From Lunatibacter salilacus (lineage in GTDB: Bacteria; Bacteroidota; Bacteroidia; Cytophagales; Cyclobacteriaceae), in NCBI RefSeq assembly GCF_009797935.1, contig NZ_VOLC01000002.1, forward strand, positions 434,001 to 498,000: 64,000 nt of DNA, read 5' to 3'. The first letter of the stretch is position 1. Each line of letters begins with the position of its first letter. Shown here one piece after another: positions 32,514 through 41,189 of the stretch. Below the pieces are notes generated by a model that was not told the DNA's origin, ran no database searches, and saw nothing but the letters and a program-made list of their open reading frames with translations. The position numbers and the translations under genes are program-made.

Positions 32514-33800
32514 ATGAAACAGGTAATTTTACTATTCAGCATTCTTATTTTGTATCAGGTTGTATACGCCCAATCGCAGCAAGGGCAGTATATTAGAATC
32601 ATGGTCAGTCCCTCCAAATCGGACATGAGCTATGGCCTCAATGAGGAAATTACCTTTGATATAGCTATCTATAAATTTGGTCAACTTGTGCCCAATGCAG
32701 CGGTCTTCTACAGCTACGGACCCGAAATGATGGATCCAGTGCAGGCGGATTCTGTCACTTTAGTAAAAGGTAATACCAAGCTAAGGGCTGGTAGTATGAA
32801 TCAACCTGGATTCATGCGTTGTCACGTGACATATACGGAAAATGGTGTTACTTACCAAAATTCAGGAACAGCAGCAATAGCACCGGAGCAGATTAAACCG
32901 ACCGCAGAGCTGCCGGCTGACTTTATGGGTTTTTGGAATAAAAATTTGGAGGAGGCCTCACGCATTCCCCTCGAACCGATACTGACACTTATGCCTGAGA
33001 AGTCTACTTTCCATTCCGAGGTCTATCATGTATCATTCAGAAATATAACAGGCCATGTCTATGGCATTCTTACCAAGCCCAAGAAATCCGGCAAATATCC
33101 GGCTATTTTGGTAGTTCCAGGTGCTGGCATCCGACCCTATAATGAACGAAATACAAACCGGGATGTAATCACTCTACAGATTGGAATTCACGGTATCCCC
33201 GTGAACTTGTATGACTCACCCCTCTACCAGAACCTTGCTGCCGGTGCATTGGCCAATTACAACACCAATAATATGGAAGACAAAGACCGCTATTATTACA
33301 AGCGGGTATATGTAGGGTGTGTTAGGGCTGTAGATTTCATTTATTCCATAGATAACTTTGACGGTGAAAACATAGGAGTCATGGGAGGCAGTCAGGGAGG
33401 AGCCCTATCAATTGTAACCGCAGGCTTGGATGAGCGTATTAAATATGTGGTAAGCTATTATCCCGCACTTTCAGACCTTACTGGTTACCTTCATGGTAGG
33501 GCAGGTGGATGGCCACACCTGTTTAAAAACAACTTCACCAACCAACCAGAAAAAATAGCTACCTCAGCCTATTTTGATGTAGTGAATTTCGCAAGAAGTG
33601 TGAAGGTACCCGGAATGTACTCTTTCGGGTTTAACGATAACGTATGCCCTCCTACTTCCATCTATGCGGCCATCAACGTTATCCCAGGCAGCAAGTATAT
33701 TTCCCTGTACAAGGATGCAGCCCATTGGACTTATCCGGAGCAAAGCAGCGAGGGCGATCAATGGATGTTTGAAAAGCTGGGCATCAAGTCCCCACAATAG
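32514..33800 (+). CDS. Exported CE7-like acetyl xylan esterase family alpha/beta hydrolase
   Basis: This 428-residue protein has the signal peptide MKQVILLFSILILYQVVYAQ. An N-terminal beta-sandwich of about 110 residues precedes the hydrolase (from about residue 130). The CE7/AXE1 hallmarks are present: GHVYGILTKPKKSGKYPAIL, PGAGIRP, the nucleophile elbow VMGGSQGGAL (serine near 294), GFNDNVCPP with the aspartate and DAAHWTYPE with the histidine. CE7 enzymes remove acetyl groups from xylo-oligosaccharides or other small acetylated sugars. Periplasmic deacetylation of imported oligosaccharides is likely. It overlaps tail-to-tail by 17 bp with the convergent gene at 33784. Confidence 0.85.
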   Translation: MKQVILLFSILILYQVVYAQSQQGQYIRIMVSPSKSDMSYGLNEEITFDIAIYKFGQLVPNAAVFYSYGPEMMDPVQADSVTLVKGNTKLRAGSMNQPGFMRCHVTYTENGVTYQNSGTAAIAPEQIKPTAELPADFMGFWNKNLEEASRIPLEPILTLMPEKSTFHSEVYHVSFRNITGHVYGILTKPKKSGKYPAILVVPGAGIRPYNERNTNRDVITLQIGIHGIPVNLYDSPLYQNLAAGALANYNTNNMEDKDRYYYKRVYVGCVRAVDFIYSIDNFDGENIGVMGGSQGGALSIVTAGLDERIKYVVSYYPALSDLTGYLHGRAGGWPHLFKNNFTNQPEKIATSAYFDVVNFARSVKVPGMYSFGFNDNVCPPTSIYAAINVIPGSKYISLYKDAAHWTYPEQSSEGDQWMFEKLGIKSPQ

Positions 33801-35046
33801 ACTGAATATCAAGAAAATACATTTGCCGCATACCCTCATGGGTAGAGTCAAAGAATACGCGCTGCCCTTGCTGGTCACATCTGGGATGCAAGTCACAGCG
33901 CCACTCCCCATAGTATTCCTCGGGAGAATTAAACTTCCCGAGGATAACCTGCTTCTTGGAAGGAATGTGGTAGAGGTATAACGTAATTACCCGGTCCTTA
34001 TTTGGATAGGTATCATTGAGCACCCATTCGTTATTGGTATGGGGCACATAGGTATTGTGTCCATTGCCCGTCATGGCCTCCTCCCCAATCAGGGACATAT
34101 TTTCTGTCTGATCCTCCAACAGCCAAAATCCGTTTTGTTTGCCAGTCGGTTTGGTCCAAACAAATATGTGGGTAGGGTCCCGCCATACAAAATGCGAAGA
34201 GAACCCTGAAGGATCGGCAACATATAAGTTGCCTCCATCCTGATCCGCTGTAATCATGCGTGTCACAAAGCCCGTACGCGCCATCACTTGTGTTTCCAAG
34301 ATTTCCGGCCTCCAACGGTGTAAAAAAAGTATCCGCTCACTGTCCGGACTGACTAGCAGGTGATTGAACCAATGCCAATTATCGGAAACATCTTCACCCA
34401 AATGGGGGATGTTGGCCAATTGATTGATCGTAAGCAACATGCTTGTGTCTCCGGTGTGCAGGTCCATTTTGTAAAGGCCCAGCTGATCAGGAGCTTTTAC
34501 ATCTTGATAGGGGTCTGGAATCCCTACATAACCATATCCCGGCCTAAGCCCCTGTATCCGGTTAAAGGCCGTTCCAATCGCATATTTACCGTTGGGTGCT
34601 AGGGCATAAATTGGATTGGGTAATATCCTTTGTTCTCCAGTCCTGATATTAAAAACCCTGGAAATATGCTTTTCTTCTTCGCGGTCGTTCCATATTACCT
34701 CCTCTGAGGATCCGGGGATCCATTGCAGCATACAGGATTGCTGCCAGCCCCATGCATGTGATTTACCCAAGGTTTTCCAGGCAAATCCGCTTTCCAAGTC
34801 TATCAAACCAATGCTTAAACTATCATCCGGATTGGGAGTCCGTCCTTCAAATGACAGGCGGCAGCCCAAGGCATACCTGCCGGTGGGGTCAATCTGGTGC
34901 TTGTCATAGTAGCCAAACCAATGCGGATTTGGGCCTTCAGTTATTGCCACCGGAACAAAGTTTGTAAATCCCTTGGCCCAATATGGGAATACTAAACACG
35001 AAATTCCAACTCCGGCTGTTGTCTTGATAAAATGTCTTCTTTTCAT
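33784..35046 (-). CDS. Tat-exported beta-propeller protein of unknown function (oligogalacturonide-lyase-like fold)
   Basis: I use the ATG at 35046 because it gives MKRRHFIKTTAGVGISCLVF, a proper twin-arginine signal. The longer frame from 35091 would put 15 residues before it. The 420-residue protein is made of WD/TolB-like blades: DPTGRYALGCRLSFEGR, LLVSPDSERILFLHRWRPE, GNGHNTYVPHTNNEWVLNDT and WRCDLHPRCDQQGQRVFFDS. The HPRCDxxGxxVxFDS end motif occurs in TolB-like propellers and oligogalacturonate lyases. No catalytic assignment is possible by eye. It is convergent with the esterase. A role in carbohydrate processing is suggested by context only. Confidence 0.65.
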   Translation of the reverse strand: MKRRHFIKTTAGVGISCLVFPYWAKGFTNFVPVAITEGPNPHWFGYYDKHQIDPTGRYALGCRLSFEGRTPNPDDSLSIGLIDLESGFAWKTLGKSHAWGWQQSCMLQWIPGSSEEVIWNDREEEKHISRVFNIRTGEQRILPNPIYALAPNGKYAIGTAFNRIQGLRPGYGYVGIPDPYQDVKAPDQLGLYKMDLHTGDTSMLLTINQLANIPHLGEDVSDNWHWFNHLLVSPDSERILFLHRWRPEILETQVMARTGFVTRMITADQDGGNLYVADPSGFSSHFVWRDPTHIFVWTKPTGKQNGFWLLEDQTENMSLIGEEAMTGNGHNTYVPHTNNEWVLNDTYPNKDRVITLYLYHIPSKKQVILGKFNSPEEYYGEWRCDLHPRCDQQGQRVFFDSTHEGMRQMYFLDIQSIVGT

Positions 35047-35350
35047 CACTTTTTTGGGTTCATGGCAGGGAAAAAGGGCATAACTAATCAAACACTCACA
35101 ATCAGCTTTGGAATTTCAGCAGATTTTGAAATGAGGAAAGTTTCAGGTTACATGATAGGATTTTATTTTAACAGTTCCAACAATCATATAACATCGAAGT
35201 CTGGTAACGTGTAACTGCTGATGCTTACCGTAATTAAACTCGTATTTCCCTTTGTGGATTAATACCGGACCACTAAATTAATTTTTTTTATATTGACGCT
35301 GACAAAGTAGTCCTTTTTCCATTTATCTTGTATTTTTCTAAAGCCTTCTC
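35047..35350. other. Divergent intergenic region without recognised sites
   Basis: The gap between two divergent genes (the propeller gene on minus, the ceramidase-like gene on plus) is AT-rich, especially 35275-35345. I see no hairpin, repeat or clear promoter consensus in it. Confidence 0.5.
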
Positions 35351-36904
35351 ATGAAAAAATTTCTGAAGTTATCCATACTACTACTAGTCATACTTTTTTT
35401 GGTAGGAGTTATATACACGTGGCATCAATTTGAGGATAGACACCCGGAATATTCCCTAGATTTAAACATAAAAGCAACCTCCAAAGGAACAGTCCAAGCG
35501 GGGTTTGGAAAAACAGATATCACACCTGCACATTTTGACACCTGGACAGATGTCTCTGGGAATGCCCGGTACAAACCGAAGGAAGGAGATACCTTTGACG
35601 ATCTAAACGGAAACGGGAAATTTGATCCCATTTGGCTTGCTGGCTTTTCTCAAAACAAGCCTGCAAGTGGCGTAAATGATCCCCTATGGGCTAGAACTAT
35701 GATCTTGGATGATGGGCAAACTCGTCTTGGCATGTGTGTCATAGATATGATCGGATTCGGTCATGACGATGTCGTTTCCGTCAGAAAACGGATTCAGGAA
35801 AAATTAAACCTCCACTACCTAATCATTTCCAGTACCCATGTACATTCCTCTCCCGATCTGATGGGGCTGTGGGGTCCCAATCCATATACTAGTGGTATCA
35901 ACGAGGAATACAGGGAACAGGTCATCCAAGGCATAATTTCATCATTGGAAGCCGCACAGAAGGACTTGGAGCCGTCCTATTTTAAATTTGCGATAAATGA
36001 AATGGACGCCCTTCCTTTGGTGGGTGACACCCGGGATCCACAGGTGCTTGATGAAGGGATACGGGTGATGCAGGTAATGTCCCTATCAGGTAATCAAACT
36101 AAAGGGACTATACTAAACTGGGGCAATCATCCCGAAACACTCTGGTCCGGCAATACCTTAATAAGCTCTGATTTTCCCCACTACTGGAGGGAATATATGG
36201 AAAACGGGATTTATCAGAGTGATTCGATGGTACATCAGGGATTAGGCGGGGTGGCCATTTTTATGAATGGCGCATTGGGAGGACTTATGACTACCAGACC
36301 CAACATCCCCATCATCCATCCTTATACCGGAGAATTTTTTGACACGGCAAACGACGGGAAAATCAAGGCCCAGGGCTTGGCGCTCGCAAAAATCACCTTT
36401 GAGACCATGCAGCAGGGTATGCTTGAGACACGTGAGGCAGGAATTAACCTAAGGGCAAAGACTGTTGAATTGGCGATGGCAAACAATCTTTTTCGACTTG
36501 CGGCATGGATTGGAATATTCGACCGGGGTTTCATCCGTTGGGGACATATTCGATCAGAGGTGTCCGCTTGGACCATCGGGCCAGCATCCTTTGTGCATGT
36601 ACCTGGAGAATTATACCCGGAGATTCTTAATGGAGGGGTGGAGTCTCCAGAAGGAGGAGACTACGGCATTGAGCCGGTGGAAGTCCCTTCCATTCGTAGC
36701 CAAATGCCCGGGAGGATCCGGTTTTTCAGCGGAATGTCCAATGATATGATTGGGTATATTGTCCCAAAAAGCCAATGGGATGAAAAACCACCCTACACCT
36801 ATGGCAGAGAAAGTGCTCCCTATGGAGAGATCAATTCTCTGGGGCCTGAAACAGCCCCGACCATTCACAGGTCGGTTATGGAACTGTTGGATGAATTAAA
36901 ATAA
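35351..36904 (+). CDS. Neutral ceramidase-like exported or membrane-anchored hydrolase
   Basis: The protein has 517 residues. The N-terminus KFLKLSILLLVILFLVGVIY is one hydrophobic segment, a signal anchor or uncleaved signal. The domain starts AGFGKTDITP (about 50-59), followed by NDPLWARTMILDDGQTRLGM, VIDMIGFGHDDV and IISSTHVHSSPD. These are the order and motifs of the neutral/alkaline non-lysosomal ceramidase N-terminal family, with the histidines of SSTHVHSSPD as probable zinc ligands. It includes an acidic insert near 78-92 (DGTxDDxNGNGKFDP-like, calcium-site-like). Bacterial relatives hydrolyse ceramides or remain uncharacterised. The C-terminal ceramidase domain appears absent or reduced, so amide hydrolysis of sphingolipids is only a possibility. 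The next gene is 42 bp downstream. Confidence 0.7.
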   Translation: MKKFLKLSILLLVILFLVGVIYTWHQFEDRHPEYSLDLNIKATSKGTVQAGFGKTDITPAHFDTWTDVSGNARYKPKEGDTFDDLNGNGKFDPIWLAGFSQNKPASGVNDPLWARTMILDDGQTRLGMCVIDMIGFGHDDVVSVRKRIQEKLNLHYLIISSTHVHSSPDLMGLWGPNPYTSGINEEYREQVIQGIISSLEAAQKDLEPSYFKFAINEMDALPLVGDTRDPQVLDEGIRVMQVMSLSGNQTKGTILNWGNHPETLWSGNTLISSDFPHYWREYMENGIYQSDSMVHQGLGGVAIFMNGALGGLMTTRPNIPIIHPYTGEFFDTANDGKIKAQGLALAKITFETMQQGMLETREAGINLRAKTVELAMANNLFRLAAWIGIFDRGFIRWGHIRSEVSAWTIGPASFVHVPGELYPEILNGGVESPEGGDYGIEPVEVPSIRSQMPGRIRFFSGMSNDMIGYIVPKSQWDEKPPYTYGRESAPYGEINSLGPETAPTIHRSVMELLDELK

Positions 36905-36946
36905 ACGACTATTAATTGACCTTTTACCACCTTACCCAAAACAACC

Positions 36947-37807
36947 ATGCAAGACAGTATTCTAACCTCCGTTTTTTTACCTTTAGCACTCGCTTTTATC
37001 ATGCTTGGGATGGGGTTAACGCTTACCCTGAAAGATTTCAAAAATATCGTAGTATACCCCAAGGCCATTATTTTGGGCCTATTTACCCAAATTATACTAC
37101 TACCAGTAATCGGATTTACTTTGATCCAATTTTTTGGACTAAGCGGCACTATGGCTGTTGGCCTTATGATTTTGGCTGCTTGCCCCGGTGGCCCCACATC
37201 CAACCTTATCACCCATCTTTCCAGGGGAGACACCGCACTTTCCATTAGCCTGACAGCCGTCAGTTCTGTCATTACTGTTGCCACCATTCCACTTATCGTC
37301 AATTATTCCATCCAATTTTTCGGAGAAGAAGGTAGCATAACCCTTCCAATTGGACAAACTATAGTGCAGATTATGGGAGTAACCATTATCCCTGTTTCCA
37401 TAGGGATGTTTCTCAAAAATAGATTCCCTATACTCTCCTTAAAAGCAGACAAACCCGTACGCATGGCGTCAGCCATTTTCTTCATCCTTATCATTCTGGC
37501 AGCCATCTTGAAGGAAAGGGAATCCCTTCCGGATTTCTTTGCCGAAGCAGGCCCAGTCACCCTGCTTCTGAATATACTTACGCTGCTGATCGGTTATTAT
37601 TTGGCTAAGGCTTTTTTCTTGCCAAGAGCCCAACAAATATCCATAGCCATAGAATCTGGGATTCAAAATGGAACCCTTGGGATCATGATAGCGGCTACCC
37701 TGCTGAAAAACTCCGAAATGACTATACCCATCGCCATATACAGTCTGTTGATGTTTTTAACAGCCGCTGTGGTTATTTTTCTTTCAAAAAGAAATCGGCA
37801 TGGATGA
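36947..37807 (+). CDS. Bile acid:sodium symporter (BASS) family transporter
   Basis: This 286-residue integral membrane protein has nine to ten helices. Motifs fit the BASS fold: LAFIMLGMGLTLTLKDFKNI in helix 1-2, GLMILAACPGGPTSNLITHL in the crossover region and IAIESGIQNGTLGIMIAATL in the second crossover. These glycine/asparagine-rich segments (CPGGPTSN and ESGxQNG) form the sodium and substrate sites. In bacteria, members carry organic anions such as pantoate, pyruvate or sulfonates rather than bile salts. It lies 42 bp downstream of the ceramidase-like gene on the same strand, so co-transcription is likely. The substrate is unknown. Confidence 0.9.
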   Translation: MQDSILTSVFLPLALAFIMLGMGLTLTLKDFKNIVVYPKAIILGLFTQIILLPVIGFTLIQFFGLSGTMAVGLMILAACPGGPTSNLITHLSRGDTALSISLTAVSSVITVATIPLIVNYSIQFFGEEGSITLPIGQTIVQIMGVTIIPVSIGMFLKNRFPILSLKADKPVRMASAIFFILIILAAILKERESLPDFFAEAGPVTLLLNILTLLIGYYLAKAFFLPRAQQISIAIESGIQNGTLGIMIAATLLKNSEMTIPIAIYSLLMFLTAAVVIFLSKRNRHG

Positions 37808-37919
37808 TCCCCATTAGTATGAATTGGCATGTTGCGCAGGTTCTTGTATACAAAAAGTTTGATCATAGGATTTCAATACCTATATTTCACTTTCGAGTAC
37901 GTCACATTATCCACTTATC

Positions 37920-39065
37920 ATGCATCGATTTCACTTTCTCATCCTATTATTCATCACGTCAAGTACACTAATGGCCCAACAAGCAGATAAAGAAATTTGG
38001 TATGTAGGCACTTATTCCGAAGCGGGGAGTAAGGGCATTTATGTCTTGGAGTTTGACCGCAATTTCATGTCTTTCGAAGAAATTCAAACCGTACACGACA
38101 AGAAAAACCCCACCTTTCTAACCGTTCATCCAAGCAAACAGTTTCTCTATGCCGCTTATCGGGAGGGAGAAAATCCTGAAGACAAAAACGGAACCATCAT
38201 TTCCTACCGCATCGATTCCCGCACAGGAGAACTTAGCAAAATCAATGAAGTGTCCTCCGCAGGAGCCAGCCCTTGCCATATAAGTGTCGACCCTACCGGC
38301 GAGGTCGTTTTTGTATCCAATTACCAGGGTGGCAATTTGGCCAGTTACAAAGTTAGGGAAGATGGGGGGCTCCATCCGGCAACATCATTTATCCAGCACG
38401 AAGGCAGTGGTTCTGTACCGGAACGACAGGCCGCCCCCCACATGCATTCCATGATCCCCTCCCTGGATGGAAATTTTGTTTATGCTTCAGATCTGGGGAT
38501 AGACAAAATCATGACTTATAAGGTAGACCGGAACACTGGCAACTTAAGTCCAGCTGCCAGAGCCTTTGTGCGAAGCGAACCTGGAGCGGGACCACGCCAC
38601 CTAACACTTCACCGCGAAATTCCCTTTGCCTACTCAGTAGAGGAGCTCTCTAACACCGTAGCGATCTATGAAGTAAATCAGCGCAATGGCAGACTGAAGC
38701 CAAAGGGAAGAGTCGATATGTTGAGCGACGCCGTACAGTCTGAAAAAAACTCGGCTGCGGATATCCATATTTCTGTGGATGGCAGGTGGCTATATGCCAG
38801 TAACCGCGGTCAGGATAATTTAGCCATTTACAGAATCAATGGCGTCACCGGAATGCTGCAGCCCGTTGGCCACGAACCCTCCGGAGGGGCACATCCTAGA
38901 AACTTCAAGGTCGATGCTCTGGGGGATTTTATCTATGTTGCTAATATGGAAAGTGATAATGTGGTAATATTCAATCACCAACCGCTGAATGGGAAAATTG
39001 AACCTTCAGGCACCAGCATACATATCCCAAGAGCGGTTTGCGTGGAACAGCTGTTTCTCAACTGA
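37920..39065 (+). CDS. Exported lactonase-family seven-bladed propeller (6-phosphogluconolactonase-like)
   Basis: The protein has 381 residues with signal peptide MHRFHFLILLFITSSTLMAQ. The propeller begins WYVGTYSEAGSKGIYVLEF and continues with blades such as NPTFLTVHPSKQFLYAAYRE, SPCHISVDPTGEVVFVSNYQ, GPRHLTLHREIPFAYSVEEL and HPRNFKVDALGDFIYVANME. This is the Lactonase (Pgl/YbhE) family pattern. Cytoplasmic members hydrolyse 6-phosphogluconolactone. This one is exported, so an unphosphorylated aldonolactone is a more likely substrate, which would suit an organism with extracytoplasmic sugar-acid chemistry. It is transcribed alone, with 112 bp upstream and 122 bp downstream. Exact activity unknown. 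Confidence 0.8.
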   Translation: MHRFHFLILLFITSSTLMAQQADKEIWYVGTYSEAGSKGIYVLEFDRNFMSFEEIQTVHDKKNPTFLTVHPSKQFLYAAYREGENPEDKNGTIISYRIDSRTGELSKINEVSSAGASPCHISVDPTGEVVFVSNYQGGNLASYKVREDGGLHPATSFIQHEGSGSVPERQAAPHMHSMIPSLDGNFVYASDLGIDKIMTYKVDRNTGNLSPAARAFVRSEPGAGPRHLTLHREIPFAYSVEELSNTVAIYEVNQRNGRLKPKGRVDMLSDAVQSEKNSAADIHISVDGRWLYASNRGQDNLAIYRINGVTGMLQPVGHEPSGGAHPRNFKVDALGDFIYVANMESDNVVIFNHQPLNGKIEPSGTSIHIPRAVCVEQLFLN

Positions 39066-39187
39066 TTTATTCATTTTTCCCCAATAGATAATTTGGAGGT
39101 TTTCGGTCCTTTGAAAGAACCAATTCCGTTAGAAAAAATGTTACCCCAATCTATCCAGTAGATCATGATCACAAACCTGAGGGGAAG

Positions 39188-40396
39188 ATGGAAAAAAAGA
39201 AACGCGTAGTAGTCGGCTTGTCCGGCGGGGTGGACAGTTCGGTGGCAGCCTTCTTGTTGCTACAGGAGGGCTATGAGGTGATCGGTATGTTTATGAAAAA
39301 CTGGCACGATGAATCTGTTACCATATCCAACGAATGCCCTTGGATGGAAGACAGCACCGATGCGATGCTAGTGGCCGAAAAGCTGGGCATTCCATTTCAG
39401 GCGATTGACTTGAGCGAAGACTACCGCGAAAGAATTGTAGATTATATGTTTGCCGAATACAAAGCCGGCAGAACACCCAATCCAGATATCCTTTGCAATA
39501 GAGAAATCAAGTTTGATATTTTCCTAAAAGCCGCTGAAAAGTTAAAGGCTGATTTTGTGGCAACTGGACATTATTGCCAAAAAGGAATCATCCCAACCGA
39601 AAAGGAACCTATCTACCAGCTAATTGCCGGGGCGGATCCAAATAAAGACCAAAGCTATTTTCTGTGTCAACTCAACCAATATCAGTTGTCGAAAGCGCTC
39701 TTCCCCATAGGGCATCTTCAAAAATCAGAGGTAAGGCAAATCGCCAAGGAGCAGGAACTAGTCACAGCGGATAAAAAAGACAGTCAGGGACTGTGCTTTA
39801 TTGGTAAGGTTCGACTGCCGGATTTTCTTCAGCAACAACTTCTCCCAAAAAAGGGGGACATCATTACTGTTTCAGAAGACGCCGCGATTTATTCCAATAG
39901 GCTGGTTCCTGTTGGTCCAGATTTATCCGAAGACCAAGAAGCACTGGATAACATATGCATGCCGTTGACCTATTCACCGGATTTGGGAAAAAAAATTGCG
40001 GAGCATAATGGCGCCCACTATTTTACCATTGGTCAACGAAAAGGGTTGCAGGTAGGCGGTACGGGAAAGCCGCTATTCGTAATTGCTACGGATACCAAGG
40101 AAAACGTTATTTATACAGGTTTGGGAGAGGATCATCCGGGTTTGCTTCGGTATGGGTTGTTTGTACCTACAGACGATATTCATTGGATTCGCACCGATAG
40201 GATGCTTGCCGTGGGAGAAGAAGCCCGCTATCAAGCACGTATCCGATACCGGCAACCATTGACAGATGCTACTTTGATACAAAAGGAAAATGGGTTGTAT
40301 GTAATTTTTGACCAAGCACAGCGGGGAGTTGCTTCTGGTCAGTTTGTGGCTTGGTATGACGGGACTGAAGCCATAGGTTCAGGGACCATTTTTTGA
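39188..40396 (+). CDS. mnmA: tRNA-specific 2-thiouridylase MnmA
   Basis: This 402-residue cytoplasmic enzyme makes 2-thiouridine at the wobble position (U34) of tRNA for Lys, Glu and Gln. The ATP-binding PP-loop GLSGGVDSS is at 10-18. The catalytic cysteines are C103 ([10 protein letters not shown]) and C203 ([10 protein letters not shown]). ATGHY and DQSYFL are further family signatures, and the C-terminal beta-barrel domains follow with [11 protein letters not shown] and [10 protein letters not shown]. It is somewhat longer than the usual 360-370 residues, owing partly to a segment at about 215-260 ([20 protein letters not shown]). It heads a tight group with the pseudouridine synthase 3 bp downstream, both tRNA modification genes. 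Confidence 0.95.
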   Translation: MEKKKRVVVGLSGGVDSSVAAFLLLQEGYEVIGMFMKNWHDESVTISNECPWMEDSTDAMLVAEKLGIPFQAIDLSEDYRERIVDYMFAEYKAGRTPNPDILCNREIKFDIFLKAAEKLKADFVATGHYCQKGIIPTEKEPIYQLIAGADPNKDQSYFLCQLNQYQLSKALFPIGHLQKSEVRQIAKEQELVTADKKDSQGLCFIGKVRLPDFLQQQLLPKKGDIITVSEDAAIYSNRLVPVGPDLSEDQEALDNICMPLTYSPDLGKKIAEHNGAHYFTIGQRKGLQVGGTGKPLFVIATDTKENVIYTGLGEDHPGLLRYGLFVPTDDIHWIRTDRMLAVGEEARYQARIRYRQPLTDATLIQKENGLYVIFDQAQRGVASGQFVAWYDGTEAIGSGTIF

Positions 40397-40399
40397 TCC

Positions 40400-41122
40400 A
40401 TGCCTGAACTTTCTATTTTATATGAAGACGAGCAGTATATAGCTGTAAACAAACCCGCAGGAATGCTAGTGCACCGAACGCCACTTGAAAAGGATCCGGA
40501 AGCCCTTTTTGCAATGATTATCTTGCGTGATCAGATCGGGAAAAAGGTTTACCCACTCCACAGGATAGACCGTCCTACATCAGGGGTTTTGCTTTTCGCC
40601 AAATCATCCGAGGCAGCTTCCAGGCTACAACCGGATTTTGCCAATCATGAGATAAAGAAATATTACCTCGCTGTAGTCAGGGGCTTTCTTCCAGAAGCCC
40701 GGGGAATCATTAATCAGCCACTTTCCAAGGACTTGAACAAAGAATTACAAAACGCCAGCTCCGAGTACTGGCGCCTAGCGGAGGTTGAAATCCCATATAC
40801 CTCCTCCCCTAAATATGCCAGCAGCAGGTACAGCCTGGTAAAGGTATTTCCGCACACGGGCAGGATGCATCAAATACGGCGGCATTTTGCCCACCTGCGG
40901 CATTATATCATTGGGGATTCCACCCATGGAGACAACAAACAGAATAATTTTTTCCGCCACCATTTTCAATCCAACCACCTTTTGCTTCATGCATGGGTCC
41001 TTCAATTTACCCAACCATACACCGGGGAGGATATTTATATTAAAGCGGAGGTTTCACCGCAATTGGAAAACATAATTACTTCGTTAGGATGGAAAACCGT
41101 TTTGGAGGAAATTAACGGGTAA
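40400..41122 (+). CDS. truC: RluA-family tRNA pseudouridine synthase (TruC-like)
   Basis: This 240-residue enzyme isomerises uridine to pseudouridine in RNA. The catalytic motif YPLHRIDRPTSGVLLFAKSS holds the essential aspartate in HRIDRPTSG. The PTSGVLLFA form is typical of the TruC (tRNA U65) group. A conserved KVFPHTGRMHQIRRHFAHLR follows (about 153-172), as does the DSTHGD loop. There is no S4 domain, again as in TruC. It begins 3 bp after mnmA ends, so the two tRNA-modification genes are co-transcribed. An rRNA target (RluA/RluC type) is the alternative, but length and motif favour TruC. Confidence 0.75.
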   Translation: MPELSILYEDEQYIAVNKPAGMLVHRTPLEKDPEALFAMIILRDQIGKKVYPLHRIDRPTSGVLLFAKSSEAASRLQPDFANHEIKKYYLAVVRGFLPEARGIINQPLSKDLNKELQNASSEYWRLAEVEIPYTSSPKYASSRYSLVKVFPHTGRMHQIRRHFAHLRHYIIGDSTHGDNKQNNFFRHHFQSNHLLLHAWVLQFTQPYTGEDIYIKAEVSPQLENIITSLGWKTVLEEING

Positions 41123-41189
41123 TTGCGGAACCTCTCTGCAGTATTTTCATTTGGGATAATTCCCTATCTTTGGGCAAAAAAAAGATCGA

